NCBI RefSeq assembly: GCF_040560245.1 | Contig: NZ_JAKMWP010000008.1 | Origin: Morganella sibonii | GTDB lineage: Bacteria; Pseudomonadota; Gammaproteobacteria; Enterobacterales; Enterobacteriaceae | Length of the DNA stretch: 64,000 nt | Strand: one strand, 5' to 3' | In this document: positions 17,260 through 25,905 of the stretch, piece by piece | Position numbering within the stretch: position 1 is the first letter of the stretch | Layout of the letters: the number at the start of each line of letters is the position of its first letter | Position numbers and translations under genes: made by a program | The notes under the pieces: model-generated | What the model saw: the letters and a program-made list of their open reading frames with translations, nothing else | Database searches by the model: none | Told to the model about the DNA's origin: nothing

Positions 17260-19461
17260 TCAGGCGGTGAGCCGGAAGCGGCGCGGTAACAGATGGGCGC
17301 CGTCCATCAGGCATAAATCAAAGTGAGTGCCGGAATTGCCGTTCATCATGGCCAGGTTTGCCCCGGCGAAATTACACTGCCGGAAAGTACTGTCACGGAG
17401 ATCGGCGTTATAGAGCATGGCCTGCTGAAGACTGCTTTTGGTCAGTGAGGCATGGATCATTACTGCATCTTTCAGGCGTATTCCGGCCATATCGCAGTGA
17501 CTGAAAACCGCGCCGGTCAGGTTGCTGTCGTCGGCGCAGGTTTCGATCAGCTCACATCCGGAAAAGCGGCAGTGATTTAATCCGGCACTGTTGAAACCGG
17601 TTTTGTTCAGATGGCAGCCGGTAAAACTGCTGCCGGAAAAATCGGTGTACTGACCGGATGTCACACTCTCCAGTGTGGTGTCAGTAAATGTACATGTTTT
17701 CCAGTTTCCGCCGATCAGTGAGCTTTTGGTCAGACTGCATCCGGTGAACTGTACGCCGTCAGCCTCTGTTTTATCGGCGATCCAGGATGTCAGCGTGCTC
17801 TGCCGGAAACTGGAGTGTGTCAGTCCGGACCGGGACAGCATCACGCCGCTGATATCACACTCTGTGAATCCGCTGCGGATGATTTGTGTGTCATTGATCA
17901 GACATTTCGCCCAGGTGCAGCGGGTGAATTCCCCTTTTTCCAGCAGGCAGTCATCCAGCGTGAGGTTTTCCCAGCGTGTACCGGTAAATGTACTCCCGCT
18001 CAGATTACTGAGCTGAAAGCGGCCGCCGGTCAGTTGTGAATCCGTTATCACCGCCCCGGTAAACAGACATGATGTAAACCGGCAGTGTTCAAAGTGGCAT
18101 TGCGCCAGCTGTGATTCACTGAAATCACACTGATTAAAATGGCAGTGTTTAAAGGTTTTTCCCTGTAATGTTGTGCCGGCAAATGAGAGTGAGATAAAGT
18201 CCCGGTGTTCGGTTACCGCCCCGCAATCCGGTGCCGGCTGTACTGTTTTCCGGCGCAGCGTATCACTGACCGGCACGGCGGCGTTCTGCTCCGGCGGCGG
18301 GGCGAAGTATTGTTGCTGATTCTCTTCATGCAGTGCGATTGCTTTTTCCACGTCCTGATAAAACGTATCGGTATCCTGCTTTGTCAGCGGGCGGGCACTG
18401 TAGCGCAGAGAATCCGGGTGTTCTGCCATATCGCGGATCACATTGAAATGACTGTTTTCCGGCATCAGTTCCCGGTCGCGGAGAAATTCAAAATTGGCGG
18501 TATCGGTCCGGCTGCGGCGCTGATACACATCCTGATAATGCGTCAGCGGCCGTTCCGCCCCATCAGTGTCCAGCGCGGCCAGCAGTGTGACTGCCGGGGT
18601 GGCAAACAGGTGGGGCAGCGGAATACTGCCGGTGAAAATCGTCAGACAAAGGTCATCATCCGGCAGCAGCCACAGGGTCTTTTTCTCCAGGGTTATCTCT
18701 TCTGCGGTTGCCGCATCTTTGCCGATCGCAAATGCTCTGGCACGGACAGCCGGAAATGTACCGGAAATCACCGCGTTATCCGGCCTGAAACCGTGCAGTT
18801 CAAACGGTACATGGCGCGGCCACTGAGAGGCGGAAAGCTGCTGCGGCGGCGGTGCCATCTGAAAATAACGATAATCAATGGCCGGCGGCAGCCCGGGAAA
18901 CCAGCTTTCCATATACTGTTTGTCGGTCATCATGTGAGCGACGGCATCAATGTGTCTGCGGCGGACATAAAAATCCGGCGGCACCGGTGAGGGTGCGGCC
19001 AGGTTGATATAAGGATCTGCGGCTCCGTCGGCACGGGCTTCTCTCAGCACCGGGCGTGTACCGCTGCGGGCGTTTTTGCCCAGCGGGTTTTCTTTGCAGT
19101 CGCTGCCACCCGGCGCTTCGGTGTGATCCATCGCAACCCGGGTAAACGGTTCCCCCTCAAGACGCCACGCCCGGCTGAGTGATCCGACCCGGACGGCAAC
19201 ATCCAGTGCCGTGAGTGTCTGCCCGGTTCCGGCATGACCGGCAAGAATATATTCGGCATGCGGTTTCGGCTCAGCGGTATCTAACATCCGAAAGGAAAGG
19301 GGGGCAGACTTCCATGCCTGCCAAATCTGTGCTTCAGTGACAAAGTGATCAGGGGCGGATAAATAACTGCCCGCGATCACACTGATACCGGACCGGCATT
19401 CCCTGCCAATCTGGTAGCTGTTTCTGAGTACAGCAAGTTGCTGAGGACGAATAATACGCAT
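17260..19461 (-). CDS. DUF2169 protein with C-terminal pentapeptide repeats, T6SS adaptor candidate
   Basis: 733 residues. The N-terminal part (about 1-290) is the DUF2169 domain (MRIIRPQQLAVL, PDFYVRRRHIDAVAH, FPGLPP). After a linker, about 430-725 is a long pentapeptide-repeat beta-helix (HFNQCDFSESQL, NLTGAVFSHC). In other bacteria DUF2169 proteins are encoded with VgrG and DUF4150 and act as adaptors for toxin loading. Two Met codons begin the frame; I prefer the second (19461) because aagga is 6 bases away, against 3 for the first. It lies 12 bases upstream of the second pentapeptide gene. Confidence 0.88.
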   Translation of the reverse strand: MRIIRPQQLAVLRNSYQIGRECRSGISVIAGSYLSAPDHFVTEAQIWQAWKSAPLSFRMLDTAEPKPHAEYILAGHAGTGQTLTALDVAVRVGSLSRAWRLEGEPFTRVAMDHTEAPGGSDCKENPLGKNARSGTRPVLREARADGAADPYINLAAPSPVPPDFYVRRRHIDAVAHMMTDKQYMESWFPGLPPAIDYRYFQMAPPPQQLSASQWPRHVPFELHGFRPDNAVISGTFPAVRARAFAIGKDAATAEEITLEKKTLWLLPDDDLCLTIFTGSIPLPHLFATPAVTLLAALDTDGAERPLTHYQDVYQRRSRTDTANFEFLRDRELMPENSHFNVIRDMAEHPDSLRYSARPLTKQDTDTFYQDVEKAIALHEENQQQYFAPPPEQNAAVPVSDTLRRKTVQPAPDCGAVTEHRDFISLSFAGTTLQGKTFKHCHFNQCDFSESQLAQCHFEHCRFTSCLFTGAVITDSQLTGGRFQLSNLSGSTFTGTRWENLTLDDCLLEKGEFTRCTWAKCLINDTQIIRSGFTECDISGVMLSRSGLTHSSFRQSTLTSWIADKTEADGVQFTGCSLTKSSLIGGNWKTCTFTDTTLESVTSGQYTDFSGSSFTGCHLNKTGFNSAGLNHCRFSGCELIETCADDSNLTGAVFSHCDMAGIRLKDAVMIHASLTKSSLQQAMLYNADLRDSTFRQCNFAGANLAMMNGNSGTHFDLCLMDGAHLLPRRFRLTA

Positions 19462-19472
19462 CATGCTTCCTT

Positions 19473-21827
19473 TTAATTTTTGCTCTGCATACCGACCGTT
19501 TTCAGGTCAATCCCGGTATCGGAGTAACTGGCGCCGGTATAGCTGAAAGAAAATCCGGTGACGGACATACTGGAGCCTTTTGCTGAAATATCACTGCCGG
19601 TGGTACTGACGGAGCTGCCGGTAGCGGAGACATCACTGCCTTTCACCCCGACACTGCTTCCTGTCGCGGATACGGAAGAGCCGACCGCACTTACACTGCT
19701 TCCGGTGACACTGGTGCTGCTGCCGGTGGTGCTGACACTGACACCGGTGACACTGGTACTGCTGCCGGTGGTACTGACGCTGACACCGGTACTTGAAGTG
19801 CTGCTGCCGGTGGTACTGACACTGACGCCGGTATGGGAAAGGCTTGAGCCGGTGGCACTGTAGCTTTGGCCGGTTTGGGAGGCGGAACTGCCGGTCATGC
19901 TGGAGCTGAAGCCGGTAATACTGTGTGAGCTGCCTGTGATCGAGTTACTGGTACCGGTAAACGAGGTGCTGACACCGGTCCGGGAATTACTGACACCGGT
20001 TGAGGAGTCACTGCTGCCGGTGAATGATGTGGATTGCCCGGTAAATGACGTGTTCACGCCGGTAAAGGATGTGTTCACCCCGGTAAAGGAGGTGTTGACA
20101 CCGGTGAGTCCGATAGCGGCGCCGGTCATATTGATATTCAGGCCGGTCAGGCCGACATTGGTCCCGGTGGCACTGAAATTAAATCCGGTAAATGAGAAAT
20201 TCACGTCCTTATAGGAGACATGATTTTTAAACCAGTCTGTCGCCGTGCGTTTTACCACCTCATAGCGATCCTGGCCGGTGGTGGCGGCAGAGTTGCGCTC
20301 AACGGTGTGCTGCATATCACGCTCGGCATGGATCATCACCCGTTCATTGTAGCGTTTGTCATCAAAGGTGATCTGACTGGCGTGCTGCGGCATACCGTGG
20401 CGCAGCGAGCGGGAGACCAGGCCGGAATAGTTGATATGCTCCGGTAACTGATACGGCGGCGGGTTTTCGCCGTTATAGACAATCCCGGTCACCATCGGTC
20501 TGTCCAGATCGCCGTCAATATAGGTCACCAGCACTTCCTGACCGACACGGGGCATCGCCAGGACACCCCAGCCTTTACCGGCCCAGGCCTGGATCACCCG
20601 GATCCAGCAGGAGCTGTCCTCTTCCGTGGTTTTGTAACGATCCCAGTGGAAATGCACGCGGATACGGGCATATTTATCGGTATGAACTTCGGAGTCCGGT
20701 GCACCGACTACTGTCGCGCTCTGAATCCCCGGAATTTGCGGGCGGGGTGTCCGGCAGAGCGGACGGTAAACCTCATCGTCGTTCAGTGCGCGGAAACGGC
20801 AGGAAACCCGCCGTCCGGTGCTGCTGCTGTCCGGGCCGTCCTGGATAAACGTATAATCACAGCCGAGCACTTTAAATCCCCGGTTACGGGTTGAATCGGG
20901 GTGCTGATTCAGTTCAAAAGTATGTCCCGGTTTCAGTCCGGTGGCATTGCTTTCGCCCTGCAGGATCTGGTTTTCACAGCGGAATGCCTCCAGGCGTTTG
21001 CGGGCAATCACTTCGCCCTGCTGCACGTCATCGTAACCTGCGGCATAGTCATACCATTCCAGCGGAATACCCTGTAAATGAGGACGTTTCTCTTCCGCCT
21101 GAGTCTGGAGGGAGTGGCGCGGCTTGAGGAAGTCGAAATCACGCAATACCACCTCACTGGCGTGGATACGGCGGTTGCGGCGGATGCGGCGGATGCGCTG
21201 GATACCTTCGCGGATAGCACGGTGCTCTTCACTGTCCGGCAGGAAGCTCAGAGAGTCATAGCCGTCACTCAGCGGTTTGAACTGCTGGTGGTCGGTGATC
21301 ACCATAACATCCCGGTTATCACTGTGGTCGATGTAATACCAGAGCCCGGCATCTTCCATCAGACGGCTGACAAAGCTGAAATCGCTTTCACCGAACTGGA
21401 CGCAATACTCTTTATCCGGATAGGTTCCCTCCGTTTCAATGCGGTAATCCGCCACACTGTAACGGGTAAATATCTCCTCGATAATAGTGAGCACGTTGCG
21501 GTGCTGGAAGATACGGCAGTTGCGGTTCTGCATCAGAAACCATAACCAGCTGCGCAGTTCCAGCTGATAAACATACTGATCCTGATGCTGCCCCTCATCA
21601 CCCCCCGCGACCACGCGGGCAGTGAAGGTGCGGCGGCTCTGATCCGGCTGTTCAACAGAGATAAGGGTTTTTTCACCGAGCAGTTCCCCGATATCCAGAT
21701 CAGGATCCGGGACCTGAAATGTCAGGCGGTAAACCGGATCCTGCGAAAGATGTTCCTGCGCGGTAAAGCTGAGCGGGAAAGCATCGATCCCGTTGAGCTT
21801 TTCATTATCAATTTCAATCAGGGGCAT
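19473..21827 (-). CDS. vgrG: T6SS spike protein VgrG (TssI) with a long heptad-repeat tail
   Basis: Trimeric spike of the T6SS. About residues 1-370 are the gp27-like part and 370-470 the gp5 OB-fold (SATVVG, KYARIRVHFHWDR, GQEVLVTYIDGD). From about residue 545 to the end, some 33 copies of a seven-residue unit (G-x-S-x-S-x-T type, such as TGVNTSF and TGSSVSA) make a Ser/Thr/Gly-rich tail, which should extend the spike beta-helix. No toxin domain is present. I place the start at 21827 because aaagg is 9 bases upstream; an ATG three codons earlier has no spacing for it. Next downstream is the DUF2169 gene, 11 bases away. Confidence 0.95.
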   Translation of the reverse strand: MPLIEIDNEKLNGIDAFPLSFTAQEHLSQDPVYRLTFQVPDPDLDIGELLGEKTLISVEQPDQSRRTFTARVVAGGDEGQHQDQYVYQLELRSWLWFLMQNRNCRIFQHRNVLTIIEEIFTRYSVADYRIETEGTYPDKEYCVQFGESDFSFVSRLMEDAGLWYYIDHSDNRDVMVITDHQQFKPLSDGYDSLSFLPDSEEHRAIREGIQRIRRIRRNRRIHASEVVLRDFDFLKPRHSLQTQAEEKRPHLQGIPLEWYDYAAGYDDVQQGEVIARKRLEAFRCENQILQGESNATGLKPGHTFELNQHPDSTRNRGFKVLGCDYTFIQDGPDSSSTGRRVSCRFRALNDDEVYRPLCRTPRPQIPGIQSATVVGAPDSEVHTDKYARIRVHFHWDRYKTTEEDSSCWIRVIQAWAGKGWGVLAMPRVGQEVLVTYIDGDLDRPMVTGIVYNGENPPPYQLPEHINYSGLVSRSLRHGMPQHASQITFDDKRYNERVMIHAERDMQHTVERNSAATTGQDRYEVVKRTATDWFKNHVSYKDVNFSFTGFNFSATGTNVGLTGLNINMTGAAIGLTGVNTSFTGVNTSFTGVNTSFTGQSTSFTGSSDSSTGVSNSRTGVSTSFTGTSNSITGSSHSITGFSSSMTGSSASQTGQSYSATGSSLSHTGVSVSTTGSSTSSTGVSVSTTGSSTSVTGVSVSTTGSSTSVTGSSVSAVGSSVSATGSSVGVKGSDVSATGSSVSTTGSDISAKGSSMSVTGFSFSYTGASYSDTGIDLKTVGMQSKN
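19500..20220 (-). repeat. 21-bp coding tandem repeats in the vgrG tail
   Basis: About 33 imperfect copies of a 21-base unit (ctgccggtggtgctgacac-like on the + strand) encode the seven-residue VgrG repeats. Copies near 19700-19860 are close to identical, which points to recent duplication, while those near 20100-20200 differ more. Confidence 0.9.
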
Positions 21828-21864
21828 AACACTCATCCTTTCATTGCATATCGGGTTAATTGCA

Positions 21865-22839
21865 TCAGGCTGCGGTTGTATACAGGGACTGAATCCGGAT
21901 TGTGCCGTCCGGTTTCAGCCAGCCGCTGCGGCCCAGTTTTCCGCTGCCGGTGTGACCGGCCATATCAGGGGATGTCCGGATCAGCAGCTTCACATCCAGT
22001 ACACGGCGGTGTGCGACAAAATCGTTGCAGACCGCCACCAGCACTTTCAGACGTTCACTGCCGCGCTGGAACAGGTGATATTGCTGACTGCCCACCGGGC
22101 CTATCTGTACCGACAGGCTGTGTTCGACATCAAAAAAACGTTTTCCGGCGCGGGTTTTGCCGAGGCGTCCCATCCGCTGGCTGGCGGCATTCTGCGGATC
22201 ATCAATCCACATACCCTGCCGGGCCTGAACAGTGACGGGAACGGCAAAATAGTGTGTCAGCAGTGACTGTAAGTTTTTCAGGATACTGCGCCCGGGCAGA
22301 TAGCAGCCGGGAAACGCCTGCCGGAGCCGGTGAACATGCTCACCGGCAGAGAGCTGCGGTGAAATGCCGGTCACCTGGTTCATCCGCTGCTGAAATGCAT
22401 TTTTATTGTTTTTGTCATGTCCGGCCGCGACATGCAGCTGAGTCTGTGCCCGGTAGGAAAACAGCGCCAGACGCTGACTGAGCAGCGATGAAAAGTCCTG
22501 AAAAGCATGGCTGCGGCGCGCCAGTAATTCGGTACGGGCATGCTCGGTAATGTGAATCGGCAGCGGGCCGTAAGGGGCGAACATCCCGAAATGGCGGCAC
22601 CAGACGGTAATTTCCGCGGCATTGGTAACCGGATTGGCAGACTGGCGGATATCGGCTACCTCACGCGGGGCAAATCCGGTATCGGCGGTCTGGATTATCC
22701 GCAACCGGGCGGGGCTGCTTCCGCGCACCACACCGTTTGCCGCGAGATCCGGGCTGACCCGCTCAATGCGGCGCAATACTTCAGCGAAATCCTGTCTGGC
22801 ACTGAGTCCGTTGATACGGAGCGGTGTTTTATCTGCCAT
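21865..22839 (-). CDS. tssG: T6SS baseplate protein TssG
   Basis: Part of the TssE-F-G-K baseplate wedge; 324 residues from the chosen ATG at 22839, which has gggag 7 bases upstream and overlaps the tssF stop by 11 bases. It shows TssG features: PAEI-like SPARLRIIQ, YGPLPIHITEHAR, HAFQDFSSLLSQRLALFSYRA split over the first 150 residues, and a basic C-terminal half. A longer frame (to 22878) is out of line with the ribosome site. Confidence 0.94.
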   Translation of the reverse strand: MADKTPLRINGLSARQDFAEVLRRIERVSPDLAANGVVRGSSPARLRIIQTADTGFAPREVADIRQSANPVTNAAEITVWCRHFGMFAPYGPLPIHITEHARTELLARRSHAFQDFSSLLSQRLALFSYRAQTQLHVAAGHDKNNKNAFQQRMNQVTGISPQLSAGEHVHRLRQAFPGCYLPGRSILKNLQSLLTHYFAVPVTVQARQGMWIDDPQNAASQRMGRLGKTRAGKRFFDVEHSLSVQIGPVGSQQYHLFQRGSERLKVLVAVCNDFVAHRRVLDVKLLIRTSPDMAGHTGSGKLGRSGWLKPDGTIRIQSLYTTAA

Positions 22840-24676
22840 CAATCGGCTCCCATTGTGCAAGTGGTTCACTATCAACATTCAGCTGCATCCTCAGTGTCTG
22901 CCCCAGTTCGCAATACTCCGCGAGAGCATGATGAAGAATGCGGGCAAACAGCCATGCACCGCGGTCACTGTGATGATTACCCCGCAAATCGATTGTGATT
23001 TCCGCGCCCCGGCTCCAGGCAAGCGGGCCGGGCAGCGGGTTACATTCAAAGCGGTGTGCAATAACAGCGTGCCGCAGACTGTCGATCCGGCGCTGCTGAC
23101 GGCTGTCATCCGGCGGACAGAACAGGGAAAGCCATTCTCTGAGCAGCTGGCTGTTATCCGGAAAATCCGGCAGGGCGTAGCGCAGCGGGTTGACAGAGAG
23201 CAACTGGAGCACTTTCCACGCCTGTGTGCTGCACGGTACGCCCTGCGGGCGGGACGGTGTGCGCAGGATTTCGACCGGACCTACCGGCAGCGCGGTGTCC
23301 GGCCGGAAAACCGGCTGTTGCAGACGGGAAGGATCAAGATGGCGATCACACACCAGTGCTTCAATGCTCAGGGAACGGACACTGTCCGGCGAAAAATTAT
23401 CGGGACCGGCGGAGAGCGAGATAAACAGGCTGTCTTTCGGCATAGCCGGTGCACTGTCATATTTGTCTTCTGTCACCCGGCGGACACGGCGCAGGCTGTA
23501 ACCGGCGGAAACAGGCGGTTCGTCAAAGCGTGCATAGCCGTGCAGCGGGGAGAAGGGCACATAGCCTTTATCCGCCAGCAGGCCGTCCACCTGTAACAGA
23601 TGATGGATTTCATACAGACCGGGGTTGAGTTTATCGACAATAACCGGATATTCGGTATGCTCGCCGTTGACCAGCACCGGGCTGCACCGGCGGCGCGATA
23701 AATTAATCACCGGGGTGGAAAACAGACGGAAATCGTCCTTGCTGACATTACCGGTTAACTTGACCGGCGTTTTATTCAGCACAAAAATCATGTTGAATTC
23801 CGTGCATTTATCGCCCGCCTGTAAAAACGGCATCAGGCCGTGCAGTTCAATACTGAAAAAGCGTGACGGGGCGGCAAAGTATTCCCGCAGCAGGCGGCTG
23901 CCCGGCAATTCCCCGCTGACCGCCGGTAACAGTGCATCTTCCGCCTGTAACCCGGCCTGACGGATATTTCCCGGCTCCAGCAGATGCATCTGCGGTGCTT
24001 TATTATCCTGTCTGCACCACAGGATCACTCTCAGCGTATCACTCTGAATAGCGGTCAGCAGTTGGTTGGCATGCACGATATCGCCTGCAAATGTCAGTGT
24101 CATCGGCGAAAAATTCAGTTCAGATAATGACACTACCCCCTGTGTGTTCATGGTCAGGGAGATATGTGCTCTGCCATCCTGCATGCATTGCAGCACGGAC
24201 TGCGGCAGTTGTGCTGACGGGGTGGTGGCACATTCGGCATGTGCAATCACCAGCGGCTGAATATTCAGATCACGGCCGGTGGTAAAGGTCGCATTTCTGT
24301 GGCCGGGAGCGGTATCGTGAAGCGTCAGTTTACTGCCCCGAGGCAGTGTGACATCCGAATGCCACTGCGGGGACGTCAGATCCGGTTCCACCGCGACAGT
24401 GGCGATGGAGGGCAGCGGGGTAAACCAGTAAGGCGCGAGGCGGTTTATCATCTGAATAGCCACTTCCGGCTGTTCATTATTGAGCCGCTCATGCACACGC
24501 GCGCTGAGAAAAGCGGTACCTTCCAGCAGGCGTTCAACGAAAGGATCGAGAACGCCGTCCGGCATCATGCCGAGATGCTGCGCCACCTGGGGATTGGCTT
24601 TGGCGAACAGCAGCCCTTCCTCCCGCAGGAAACGCAATTCCTCGTTGTACAATGTCAGAAAACGGTCACTCAGCAT
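22829..24676 (-). CDS. tssF: T6SS baseplate protein TssF
   Basis: 615 residues, normal for the family (VasA/ImpG). The opening LTLYNEELRFLREEG and the motif VERLLEGTAFLSARVHERL are hallmarks. It forms dimers in the wedge with TssG. agga lies 7 bases before the ATG. Gene order tssE-tssF-tssG is the usual one for enterobacterial T6SS. Confidence 0.96.
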   Translation of the reverse strand: MLSDRFLTLYNEELRFLREEGLLFAKANPQVAQHLGMMPDGVLDPFVERLLEGTAFLSARVHERLNNEQPEVAIQMINRLAPYWFTPLPSIATVAVEPDLTSPQWHSDVTLPRGSKLTLHDTAPGHRNATFTTGRDLNIQPLVIAHAECATTPSAQLPQSVLQCMQDGRAHISLTMNTQGVVSLSELNFSPMTLTFAGDIVHANQLLTAIQSDTLRVILWCRQDNKAPQMHLLEPGNIRQAGLQAEDALLPAVSGELPGSRLLREYFAAPSRFFSIELHGLMPFLQAGDKCTEFNMIFVLNKTPVKLTGNVSKDDFRLFSTPVINLSRRRCSPVLVNGEHTEYPVIVDKLNPGLYEIHHLLQVDGLLADKGYVPFSPLHGYARFDEPPVSAGYSLRRVRRVTEDKYDSAPAMPKDSLFISLSAGPDNFSPDSVRSLSIEALVCDRHLDPSRLQQPVFRPDTALPVGPVEILRTPSRPQGVPCSTQAWKVLQLLSVNPLRYALPDFPDNSQLLREWLSLFCPPDDSRQQRRIDSLRHAVIAHRFECNPLPGPLAWSRGAEITIDLRGNHHSDRGAWLFARILHHALAEYCELGQTLRMQLNVDSEPLAQWEPIDGR

Positions 24677-24710
24677 AAGGGTATCCTGTCGTTAAAGTCA
24701 GTGTGCCGGA

Positions 24711-25154
24711 TCAGATGACGCGGACACTGCCGTATGAATAATCCAGGGCGATACGTAAATTCACGGTAAGATCTTCACCCGGCAAATTGGTTTTGGCATA
24801 AATGTCGAAAAGCAGTGCCAGGGTCCAGGTTTCATTCTTATTCACAAACGGCGTGACCCGGATTGAGCGCGGGTCCAGTCTCGGTTCAAATGTTGCAATG
24901 ATTTGCTGTATTTTTTTTGCCAGCACAATTGGGTCTGTATTTACCGGAACTTTTGCACTGAGTGTCGGCAGCCCGTAATTAATCACTGAATTAATACAGT
25001 ATGTTTTTTTATCTAATGCTAATGAGGCGCTGTGTGCGGCGTCATTTAATAACAATTCAATATCGCGCAATAAAACATCACGCCACTGCGGCAAATGTAT
25101 TCTTCGTCTGTTCAGACTTAATTTATCAAATAACATCGGAGCGGATGATTTCAT
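24711..25154 (-). CDS. tssE: T6SS baseplate protein TssE (gp25-like)
   Basis: 147 residues with the gp25-like lysozyme-related fold that starts sheath assembly. The pattern INSVINYGLPTLS, the acidic RLDPRSIRV and the final LRIALDYSYGSVRV are typical. The gene is AT-rich in its first half. It lies 100 bases after hcp and 34 bases before tssF. Confidence 0.93.
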   Translation of the reverse strand: MKSSAPMLFDKLSLNRRRIHLPQWRDVLLRDIELLLNDAAHSASLALDKKTYCINSVINYGLPTLSAKVPVNTDPIVLAKKIQQIIATFEPRLDPRSIRVTPFVNKNETWTLALLFDIYAKTNLPGEDLTVNLRIALDYSYGSVRVI

Positions 25155-25193
25155 GTTTTATTTTCCGTAAAGGGAAAACCATACCGCAATACA

Positions 25194-25220
25194 TTATTTA
25201 TCCGTCTTACAGATAAATAA
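25194..25220 (-). other. AT-rich hairpin between hcp and tssE
   Basis: A perfect 9-bp inverted repeat (ttatttatc / gataaataa) with a 9-base loop lies in the 100-base gap downstream of hcp. It lacks a long T run, so it may be a weak terminator or an mRNA end that favours more Hcp than downstream subunits. This reading is an inference. Confidence 0.4.
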
Positions 25221-25254
25221 TAATCGCGACATAGTTTTCCTGTATTACAGCCGG

Positions 25255-25773
25255 TTAAATACGGGCGTTTGCCTTCAGGTCATAACCTGCTTTAATAATG
25301 GCACCCATGGAACCATCATTTTTCTGCTCTTTATATTCCACTTCAATGCGGGCAAAGTTCAGACTGATAACATCTGTCGGCAGTACGGTATCTGTATCCA
25401 CTTTAGTCTGCGGGTCCAGAGGCATATTACCGACCGTTTTAAAGGTTGAAACCAGACAATTACTGAAGGTAACAGTCATAAAATCCTGCTGACCGTTGCC
25501 GGATTTACGGCATACCAGTTTTGCCTGCGGAATATGTTCCCCGGTCGCACACATCAGAAACAGTTTTGGTGATGCTTTGTTACTGATCATGCGGAATTCA
25601 AAGTCTTTCATTTCCACTTTACCGGAACCGCCGCCACTGCCGAAACCCCAGCGTCCGGCGTTTTCTTCGGACCATTGCCAGGCCTGAAGCTGGATCCAGC
25701 CGCCATATTGCTGATCCGGAGATTCACCCTCAACACCTTCAATTTTTAAAAAATAATCGACTAATGCTGTCAT
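25255..25773 (-). CDS. hcp: T6SS tube protein Hcp (TssD)
   Basis: Forms the hexameric inner tube. 172 residues, full family length, with the typical start VDYFLKIEGVEGES and the pattern QLQAWQWSEENA and KDFEFRMISNKASPKLF. aggag is 8 bases before the ATG. The gap before it (132 bases after tssC) is long for this operon and AT-rich, so a separate promoter is possible, although I see no clear boxes. Confidence 0.96.
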   Translation of the reverse strand: MTALVDYFLKIEGVEGESPDQQYGGWIQLQAWQWSEENAGRWGFGSGGGSGKVEMKDFEFRMISNKASPKLFLMCATGEHIPQAKLVCRKSGNGQQDFMTVTFSNCLVSTFKTVGNMPLDPQTKVDTDTVLPTDVISLNFARIEVEYKEQKNDGSMGAIIKAGYDLKANARI

Positions 25774-25905
25774 TTAATTCACTCCTGAATTGATATTACG
25801 ACAATTAAATATATTTCTGATATGAAATATAGATATCATTTTCTCGTCCCTGAGAATGTATCTCCTGATGGTAAAAATACGTATTCATGCTCAGCAATAA
25901 ATCTT

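Noticed and set aside
19558..20214. Pro/Leu/Val repeat frames opposite the VgrG tail
   Set aside because: They are antisense readings of the 21-base vgrG repeats.
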